NCBI RefSeq assembly: GCF_024105665.1
Contig: NZ_JAAAMK010000002.1
Location: 62,001 to 126,000 of the forward strand
Length of the DNA: 64,000 nt
DNA from: Aliihoeflea aestuarii
GTDB lineage: Bacteria; Pseudomonadota; Alphaproteobacteria; Rhizobiales; Rhizobiaceae
Direction of reading: 5' to 3'
Under the pieces are notes generated by a model. The model was given only the letters and a program-made list of their open reading frames with translations, had not been told where the DNA came from and did no database searches. Of this stretch, positions 58,101 through 64,000 are shown piece after piece (the stretch's first letter is position 1; every line of letters starts with the position of its first letter). Made by a program: the position numbers and the translations under genes.

Positions 58101-60412
58101 CGTCTCTTCCTGCTCGATCCGCGCCCACCATTGCGCGGTTGTTGTGCGCGGCGCCGCCCCTTGGTCTTGTGCAGCGAACTGCGCGAACCGGATATCGGCG
58201 TCGGATCGCTCATCATCTCGAAGCGCAGGCTGCCTGCCATCGGCGCGATCTCCACGAGCTTCACCTCGACCGTGTCCGCGAGCCTGTAACCCTTGCGGGT
58301 CCGGTCGCCGACGAGCGCGTGCCCGGCTTCATCGTAGATATAGTAATCATCGCCGAGCGTTGACACCGGCACGAACCCGTCTGCGCCAAATTGCGGCAGT
58401 TGGACGAACAGTCCCGCCTTGACGACGCCGGATATGCGTCCAGTGAAGGTTTCTTCCAGCCGCGTTGCGAGATGCCCGGCGATCAGCCGGTCCACCGTGT
58501 CGCGCTCGGCCGCCATTGCGCGTCGCTCGGTCGCCGAGATCAGCGCCGAGATTTCCTCCAGCCGCTCTTCCTCACCCTTTGTCATGCCGTCCTTGCCCAG
58601 CCCCAGCGCTGAAATCAGCGCGCGATGCACGATGAGGTCGGCATAGCGGCGGATGGGCGAGGTGAAATGCGCGTAGCGACGCAGATTGAGCCCGAAATGG
58701 CCGGCATTTTCCTTGGAATAGATCGCTTGGCTCTGGCTGCGCAGAACGACCTCGTTGACGAGTTCATTGTGTTCGCTGCCCTCGACGGCTTTCAGAATGC
58801 CGTTGAACTGCGATGGGCGCAGATTGGCCCCGCGCGCCAGCGACAGACCGACCGTTGCCAGAAACTCACGCAGCGATTCCTGCTTGGCCATCGACGGCTC
58901 GTCATGCGACCGGTAGATCAACGGCTGCCGTTTCGCCTCGAGCGTTTCGGCGGCGGCGACATTCGCCTGGATCATGAACTCTTCGATGAGCTTGTGCGCG
59001 TCGAGCCGGTCCGGCACCACGACGCGGTCCACCGTGCCGTCTTCCTTCAGGACGATCTTGCGTTCCGGCAAATCGAGTTCGAGGGGCTGGCGCGAATCGC
59101 GACCGCGTTTGAGTGCACGGTAACCGTCCCAGAGCGGCTTGAGGACGTCATCCAGAAACGGCGCCGCCTTGTCGTCCGGCGCACCGTCGATCGCCGCCTG
59201 CGCCTGTTGGTAGGACAGCTTGACGTGGCTGCGCATCATCACGCGGTGGAAGGTGTGGCGGATCTTTTTTCCTTCGGCGCTGAAAATCATGCGCACGGCA
59301 AGCGCAGGGCGATCCTCTCCCTCACGCAGCGAGCACAGATCGTTCGAGATGCGTTCGGGCAGCATCGGGACGACCCGATCCGGGAAATAAACCGAATTGC
59401 CGCGTTTCAGCGCTTCGCGGTCGAGTTCGGAGCCAGGGCGCACATAGGCCGCGACGTCGGCGATCGCGACCGTCGCGACCACACCGCCGGGGTTGCTCTC
59501 GTCATCGTCGGGCGCGGCATGGACGGCATCGTCGTGGTCCTTGGCATCCGGCGGATCGATGGTGATCAACGGCAGGTCGCGCCAGTCTTCGCGCCCGTCG
59601 AGCGTCGCTTGCCGGCAGGCTTCCGATTCGGCGATGACGGCGTCGGGAAAGACATGCGGAATGTCGTGGCTGTGAATGGCGATCATCGAGACCGCCTTTT
59701 CGCTGGTCAGCGAACCGACGACCTCGACGATCTTGCCTTTGGGCAGGCCATAGCGCGCGTGGCGCAGCGGCGCGACCTCGACCAGGTCGCCGGGCTTCGC
59801 CCCGTTCAGATCGTCCTCGTCGATGATCAGTTCCGGTTGCCGCCGCTCGACGGGCTCCATACGAAATCCACCGTCAGGCAGGTGGCGCAGAACGCCGAGC
59901 ACCGCATCGCGCTGTTTGTCGAATATCTTGACGACGCGCCCGATATAAGTCGGCCCGCCCTTGTCCTCGTTCGGAAACGTCTTGGCGAGAACGCGATCGC
60001 CGATACCCGGTGTCGGTCCCTTGCCTTGGCGCTGGGTGCGGATGGCCACCATGGGCGATGCGCCCAGATGCGCGGGCCATTCGGCCGGCCGGGCGATCAA
60101 AAGCCCATCCGCATCGCGGCTGATGACGTCGAGCACGACCATGTGCGGCAGGTCGCCCGGACGCTTGAGCTTTTTGTCCTTCTTCTCCAGAAGCCCCTCG
60201 TTCTGAAGCTCTCGCAGCATGTCCTTCAACCATGTGCGGTCGTCACCTTTCAGGCGAAACGCCTTGGCGATCTCGCGCTTTCCGGCGGCATCCGGATTCT
60301 CGGAAATGAAGGTGAGTATCTGTTCGCGGCTTGGCCGAAAATCTCCGGACGCGGCCGAGTCCGGCCTGTTGGCGGGGCTCGCCGGCTTTCGCCCGGAAAT
60401 TTTTCGCGCCAA
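58097..60412 (-). CDS. rnr: Ribonuclease R
   Basis: A 771-residue processive 3'-5' exoribonuclease that degrades structured RNA. N-terminal cold-shock-like regions are followed by the RNB catalytic domain, with the acidic active-site motif IDPPDAKDHDDAVHA and RYAHFTSPIRRYADLIVHR, then an S1 domain (TGRISGVVKAGLFVQL) and a short basic tail. It is the usual neighbour of topA, 3 bp downstream on the same strand, and shares a 4-nt overlap with DUF983. Confidence 0.96.
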   Translation of the reverse strand: MARKISGRKPASPANRPDSAASGDFRPSREQILTFISENPDAAGKREIAKAFRLKGDDRTWLKDMLRELQNEGLLEKKDKKLKRPGDLPHMVVLDVISRDADGLLIARPAEWPAHLGASPMVAIRTQRQGKGPTPGIGDRVLAKTFPNEDKGGPTYIGRVVKIFDKQRDAVLGVLRHLPDGGFRMEPVERRQPELIIDEDDLNGAKPGDLVEVAPLRHARYGLPKGKIVEVVGSLTSEKAVSMIAIHSHDIPHVFPDAVIAESEACRQATLDGREDWRDLPLITIDPPDAKDHDDAVHAAPDDDESNPGGVVATVAIADVAAYVRPGSELDREALKRGNSVYFPDRVVPMLPERISNDLCSLREGEDRPALAVRMIFSAEGKKIRHTFHRVMMRSHVKLSYQQAQAAIDGAPDDKAAPFLDDVLKPLWDGYRALKRGRDSRQPLELDLPERKIVLKEDGTVDRVVVPDRLDAHKLIEEFMIQANVAAAETLEAKRQPLIYRSHDEPSMAKQESLREFLATVGLSLARGANLRPSQFNGILKAVEGSEHNELVNEVVLRSQSQAIYSKENAGHFGLNLRRYAHFTSPIRRYADLIVHRALISALGLGKDGMTKGEEERLEEISALISATERRAMAAERDTVDRLIAGHLATRLEETFTGRISGVVKAGLFVQLPQFGADGFVPVSTLGDDYYIYDEAGHALVGDRTRKGYRLADTVEVKLVEIAPMAGSLRFEMMSDPTPISGSRSSLHKTKGRRRAQQPRNGGRGSSRKRR

Positions 60413-60415
60413 ATC

Positions 60416-63067
60416 CTAGTCCTTCGCCTTCTTGGCGGCCGGCTTCTTCGCCGCCGCTTTTTTCTTCGGGGCCGACTTGGTCTCGCCATCGGCTTTCGCA
60501 GCTTTGGCCTTCGCCTTCGGCGCGGCTTTTTTCTTCGGGGCCTTACCGCCCTTTGCCGCTTTCTCCGCGATCATCGTCAGCGCTTCCTCGACCGTCACGG
60601 TCTCGGGAGACTTGCCCTTCGGCAGCGTCGCGTTGATCTTGCCCCAGTTCACGTAGGGGCCGTAGCGCCCGTCGCGCACCGTGATCTTCCCGCCTTCGTC
60701 GGGGTGGTCGCCAAGTTCTTTCAGCGCGGCAACGGCGGTGCGTCCGCCGCCATTGGCGAACCTGGACTTCTTCTCGGCAATGACCGTCACGGCGCGATTG
60801 AGGCCGATGGAGAAAACATCCTCGATGGTTTCCAGATTGGCGTAAGACCCGTCATGAAGCACGAACGGGCCGTAGCGGCCAAGTCCGGCCGAGATCATCT
60901 TGCCCGACTCGGGATGCTTGCCGACATCGCGCGGAAGCGACAGCAGCGCCAGCGCCTTTTCGTGGTCGATGTCCTCGACCTTCCAGCCCTTCGGCAGGCT
61001 CGAACGTTTGGCTTCCTTGCCCTCGCCACGCTGGACATAGGGACCGAAGCGGCCGCTCTTCAGGACGATCTCTTCATTGGTGTAAGGATCGGTGCCGAGG
61101 ACCTTGTCTCCCTCGACCGCATTGCCGTCGCCATCGCCCGGACCATCGAGCTGGCGGGTAAATCCGCATTCGGGATAGTTCGAGCAGCCAACAAACGCGC
61201 CGAATTTGCCGAGCTTCAGCGACAATTGCCCCGATCCGCATTTCGGACAGATGCGCGGATCGCTGCCGTCTTCGCGCGGCGGGAAGGCGATCGGCGCCAG
61301 TTCCTCGTTGAGCGCATCGAGAACTTCGGTGACGCGCAGTTCCTTGATGTCGTCGACATGGCCCGAAAAATCGCGCCAGAAATCGCGCAGAACGTCCTTC
61401 CAGGCGAGCTTTCCATCGGAAATCTGGTCGAGCTTTTCTTCGAGGCTCGCGGTGAAGTCGTATTCGACGTAGCGCTCGAAGAAGCTTTCGAGGAAGGACG
61501 TGACGAGCCGACCCTTGGATTGCGGCACCAACTTGCGCTTTTCGTTGGTGATGTAGTCGCGGTCCTCGAGAGTCTTCAGCGTCGCGGCATAGGTGGACGG
61601 GCGGCCGATGCCCAGTTCTTCCATCTTCTTGATCAGCGAGGCTTCCGAATAACGCGGCGGCGGTTCGGTCGAGTGCTGCGTGGCGTTGATCGCATGTCGG
61701 GCGAGACTTTCGTTCGCACCGATCTGCGGCAGACGCTTTTCGTCGTCGTCCGCATCCGGCGCGTCTTCGTCCTTCTGCTCCGTATAGGCAGCGATGAAAC
61801 CATCGAAGCGGACAACGGAACCGACGGCACGAAGGCCGGCCGTCTTCGAGCCATTCGCGGCTTCGATCTCAACCGTGGTGCGCTCGATTTCGGCCGGCAC
61901 CATCTGGCTGGCGATGGCCCGCTTCCAGATCATCTCATAAAGGCGCGCCTGATCGGCATCGAGATATTTGCGAATCTGATCGGGCGTGCGCCAGAAATCG
62001 GTCGGGCGCACGGCCTCGTGCGCTTCCTGAGCGTTCTTGGCTTTGGTCGAATAAAAGCGCGGCTTTTCCGGCCGATAGCGGTCACCGAACCCCTTGCCGA
62101 TCTGCTCGCGCGCCGCCTCGATCGCCTCGGGCGCCATCTGCACGCCGTCGGTTCGCATATAGGTGATGAGGCCGGTCGTCTCGCCGCCGATTTCGATGCC
62201 TTCATAAAGGCGCTGCGCGACCTGCATGGTTCGCGATGCCGAAAACCCCAGGCGCGAGGACGCGGCCTGCTGCAGTGTAGAGGTGGTGAAGGGCGGTGCG
62301 GGATTGCGCTTGGTCGGCTTCGCCTCGACGGAGGCGACCTTGAACGATGCGCCTTCGAGCATCGCCTTGATTTCGTCGGCTTGGTCCTTGTTGCCGATAT
62401 CGAGCTTTGCGAGCTTCTTGCCTTCATAGGCCGTCAGCCGGGCTTCGAACCGGTCCTTGCGCTCGGTATCGAGGAGAGCGGCGATCTGCCAGTATTCCTC
62501 GCGAACGAAGCGCTCGATCTCGCCCTCGCGGTCGCAGACGAGGCGCAGGGCAACCGACTGCACCCGGCCGGCCGACCGCGCGCCCGGCAGCTTGCGCCAC
62601 AGCACGGGGGACAAAGTGAACCCGACGAGATAGTCGAGCGCACGGCGCGCCAGATAGGCGTCGACCAGCGGCACGTCGATGTCGCGTGGATTGGCCATGG
62701 CGTCGGTCACGGCCTTTTTGGTGATCGCGTTGAACACCACCCGCCTGACGGGCTTGTCCTTGATCACCTTCTTCTGGCGCAGGACCTCCAGCACATGCCA
62801 CGAGATCGCCTCACCCTCGCGATCCGGATCGGTCGCGAGGATCAGGCTGTCGGCCTCTTTCATGGCCTTGGCGATGTCGCCGAGCCTTTTCGAAGAGGGC
62901 GAATCAACCTCCCAGGACATGGCGAAGTCCTCGTCCGGCCGCACCGACCCATCCTTTGCGGGAAGGTCACGAACGTGCCCGAACGAGGCGAGCACCTTAT
63001 AGCGCGAGCCCAGATACTTGTTGATTGTCTTGGCCTTGGCGGGCGATTCGACGACGACGACGTCCAT
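60416..63067 (-). CDS. topA: DNA topoisomerase I
   Basis: An 883-residue type IA topoisomerase that relaxes negative supercoils. The toprim domain has VVESPAKAKTINKYLG (Glu7) and the ATDPDREGE acidic triad; the active-site tyrosine is Y303 in GLITYMRTDG. A C-terminal zinc ribbon is seen as CPKCG ... CSNYPEC, and the end is a lysine/alanine-rich tail (about residues 835-883). The length is typical of alphaproteobacterial TopA. rnr follows 3 bp after. Confidence 0.97.
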   Translation of the reverse strand: MDVVVVESPAKAKTINKYLGSRYKVLASFGHVRDLPAKDGSVRPDEDFAMSWEVDSPSSKRLGDIAKAMKEADSLILATDPDREGEAISWHVLEVLRQKKVIKDKPVRRVVFNAITKKAVTDAMANPRDIDVPLVDAYLARRALDYLVGFTLSPVLWRKLPGARSAGRVQSVALRLVCDREGEIERFVREEYWQIAALLDTERKDRFEARLTAYEGKKLAKLDIGNKDQADEIKAMLEGASFKVASVEAKPTKRNPAPPFTTSTLQQAASSRLGFSASRTMQVAQRLYEGIEIGGETTGLITYMRTDGVQMAPEAIEAAREQIGKGFGDRYRPEKPRFYSTKAKNAQEAHEAVRPTDFWRTPDQIRKYLDADQARLYEMIWKRAIASQMVPAEIERTTVEIEAANGSKTAGLRAVGSVVRFDGFIAAYTEQKDEDAPDADDDEKRLPQIGANESLARHAINATQHSTEPPPRYSEASLIKKMEELGIGRPSTYAATLKTLEDRDYITNEKRKLVPQSKGRLVTSFLESFFERYVEYDFTASLEEKLDQISDGKLAWKDVLRDFWRDFSGHVDDIKELRVTEVLDALNEELAPIAFPPREDGSDPRICPKCGSGQLSLKLGKFGAFVGCSNYPECGFTRQLDGPGDGDGNAVEGDKVLGTDPYTNEEIVLKSGRFGPYVQRGEGKEAKRSSLPKGWKVEDIDHEKALALLSLPRDVGKHPESGKMISAGLGRYGPFVLHDGSYANLETIEDVFSIGLNRAVTVIAEKKSRFANGGGRTAVAALKELGDHPDEGGKITVRDGRYGPYVNWGKINATLPKGKSPETVTVEEALTMIAEKAAKGGKAPKKKAAPKAKAKAAKADGETKSAPKKKAAAKKPAAKKAKD

Positions 63068-63225
63068 GTTTTCGGGAAATCTCCTGGCTGCGTGTAGCGA
63101 TGCAGCCTTTCACTATCTTCGAATATATGGCCCGTCACATGGCGGCGCGGCGCGGTCCGGTCAAGGGAAAACGCAGCAACCCATTGGAGAGGACGGCTAA
63201 AAACGCGCATAGGTTGTATAATTTT

Positions 63226-63239
63226 GTGATTGCAATCAA
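63226..63239. promoter_or_regulatory. FNR/FixK-like palindrome
   Basis: GTGAT-TGCA-ATCAA differs by one base from the FNR/FixK consensus TTGAT-N4-ATCAA, and its core TGATTGCAATCA is a perfect 12-bp palindrome. A TATAAT-like hexamer lies just upstream (63217-63222). It is 105 bp before the 66-residue gene and about 160 bp before topA on the other strand. This is a candidate only. Confidence 0.4.
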
Positions 63240-63343
63240 CGTTTCGTGCATCCATTCTCGGATTATCAAAAGTTGTAACACGGCATTGATCCGCAACCAA
63301 AATGACATGCAAGCACGATGCCGAAACCGTCAGGGAGCCCTTT

Positions 63344-63544
63344 ATGCGGCAGGCACGCACTCGTAACACCGATACACTCGAGTTCGTGCATTCCATGCTC
63401 GGTCAGTTGCGCCGTATGGCCGAGGATGAGCAGCATGAAGTTCTGGCCTATATGATCGAAATGGCCTGTATCGAGGCGGACGATACGCTTAGGGACATAC
63501 GCGGTTCACTGGTCAGGAGCGGTCAGGGAGACAGCGCCGCCTGA
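63344..63544 (+). CDS. Conserved-looking small hypothetical protein
   Basis: A 66-residue soluble, helical, acidic protein (LEFVHSMLGQLRRMAEDEQ and EVLAYMIEMACIEADDTL). ATG 63344 has GGGAG 8-12 nt upstream; the longer reading adds 14 residues without a ribosome site. The gene lies between dprA and topA on the opposite strand and overlaps the dprA 3' end by 39 bp. It resembles uncharacterised short proteins of Hyphomicrobiales in composition; no function can be given. Confidence 0.7.
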   Translation: MRQARTRNTDTLEFVHSMLGQLRRMAEDEQHEVLAYMIEMACIEADDTLRDIRGSLVRSGQGDSAA

Positions 63545-64000
63545 GTGACGTTCCAGGCGTCCGGCAAGGTCGAGCTCGAGCAGAAGCGTGGCAACGACGC
63601 GGGCGGGCAGACCGGCATGGCGCACGATCTCGTCGACGGGCATGGGGACTGGCCCCATTGCTTCGACCAGCAGGTCCTGCGCATTGGCCGGCGGTCGATC
63701 GCCCACATCTTCGTCCTCTGCCTGCGGCGGTGCATTATCCGGCTCGCGCAGCGTTGGGGCGGGCGCTCGTCCGATCATCGGCGCCAGTTGCTCGATGACA
63801 TCCGTGCCGGATAGCGTCAGGACGGCGCCGTCCTTCAGGAGGCCGTTCGAACCGGCTGCGCGCGGATCGATCGGGGAGCCCGGTACGGCGAACACCTGGC
63901 GGCCAAGATCCCCGGCAAGTCGCGCGCTGATCAGTGAGCCGGACCGCTGCGCGGCCTCCACCACGACGAGGCCGAGGCCGAGGCCCGCGATCAGCCGATT
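63506..64000 (-). CDS. dprA: DNA processing protein DprA, C-terminal part
   Basis: The last 164 residues of DprA; the rest is off the right edge. The end of the Rossmann-like domain is seen (VVVEAAQRSGSLISARLAGDL, VFAVPGSPIDPRAAGSNGL), then a linker and the C-terminal winged-helix domain (PMPVDEIVRHAGLPARVVATLLLELDLAGR). DprA loads RecA on incoming single-stranded DNA in transformation. With comEC in this window it is part of a possible competence machinery. The order dprA, topA, rnr is typical. Confidence 0.92.
   Translation of the reverse strand, partial: NRLIAGLGLGLVVVEAAQRSGSLISARLAGDLGRQVFAVPGSPIDPRAAGSNGLLKDGAVLTLSGTDVIEQLAPMIGRAPAPTLREPDNAPPQAEDEDVGDRPPANAQDLLVEAMGPVPMPVDEIVRHAGLPARVVATLLLELDLAGRLERHSGGAVSLTAPDQ

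Noticed and set aside
58625-63097. 1490-codon rightward ORF antisense to rnr and topA
   Set aside because: It is the reverse frame of two well-supported genes in high-GC DNA, where codon bias keeps the antisense frame open. Its protein is rich in Arg, Asp, His and Gly without domains, and no ribosome site precedes it.

Overview
The window is GC-rich, densely coded bacterial chromosome. Gene content and order point to an alphaproteobacterium of the order Hyphomicrobiales (Rhizobiales). This rests on recognised gene neighbourhoods (lexA / comEC / gltX / gltA; dprA / topA / rnr / DUF983; gph / rpiA / DUF2059 / gor followed by a class II DAHP synthase), two glutamyl-tRNA synthetases, an MlaE permease with a STAS domain, an alphaproteobacterial-type LexA operator (GTTC-N7-GTTC) and a PleC/DivJ/PdhS-like histidine kinase. 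Genus cannot be read from the sequence alone.

Layout. 1-7.5 kb: the start of a DUF1624 membrane acyltransferase, an aldo/keto reductase, a DUF1289 plus membrane aspartic protease pair, cobT, an orphan sensor histidine kinase, a broken thermonuclease-like gene, a glutathione S-transferase, an Fe-S-type uracil-DNA glycosylase family protein and an Lrp/AsnC regulator. 7.5-13 kb: a beta-hydroxyacid dehydrogenase, then a leftward molybdenum-cofactor group (moaA, DMT exporter, Bcr/CflA-like MFS, mobA, mobB), partly with ATGA overlaps. 13-22 kb: DUF971, rhodanese, class I fumarase, a large YcbB-type L,D-transpeptidase, tRNA-Val(CAC), gph, rpiA, DUF2059, glutathione reductase and an unknown membrane protein. 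22-31 kb: class II DAHP synthase, an FAD monooxygenase-like protein, a YegS-type lipid kinase, a GFA-type zinc protein, a hemerythrin-like protein, DedA, DUF1003, nadE and gltX copy 1. 31-40 kb: MaeB-type malic enzyme, an SDR with degenerate active site, an L-Ala-D/L-Glu epimerase-like enolase, and a four-gene Mla/MCE lipid transport operon. 40-49 kb: a small membrane protein, an MHS-type MFS symporter with a large periplasmic insertion, citrate synthase, gltX copy 2, comEC, lexA and a DUF423 gene. 49-64 kb: recG, sdhE, mfd, rpmG, an MFS transporter, a Nudix hydrolase, DUF983, rnr, topA, a 66-residue hypothetical and the 3' end of dprA.

How the genes work together. Most of the window is core metabolism and information processing: central carbon (fumarase, malic enzyme, citrate synthase, sdhE), cofactors (NAD, Moco, cobalamin), glutathione chemistry (gor, GST, GFA-like), envelope maintenance (Mla system, L,D-transpeptidase, epimerase, DedA) and DNA repair/uptake (lexA, recG, mfd, UDG, topA, comEC, dprA). 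There is no prophage, IS element, CRISPR array or obvious island, and no clear new defence or mobile system. The items most worth a second look are small-scale: a deletion/frameshift in the thermonuclease-like gene, 34-residue tandem repeats in the MCE protein, the periplasmic insert in the MHS symporter, a LexA operator shared by lexA and DUF423, an FNR/FixK-like palindrome before the 66-residue gene, and a possible structured leader before the DAHP synthase gene.
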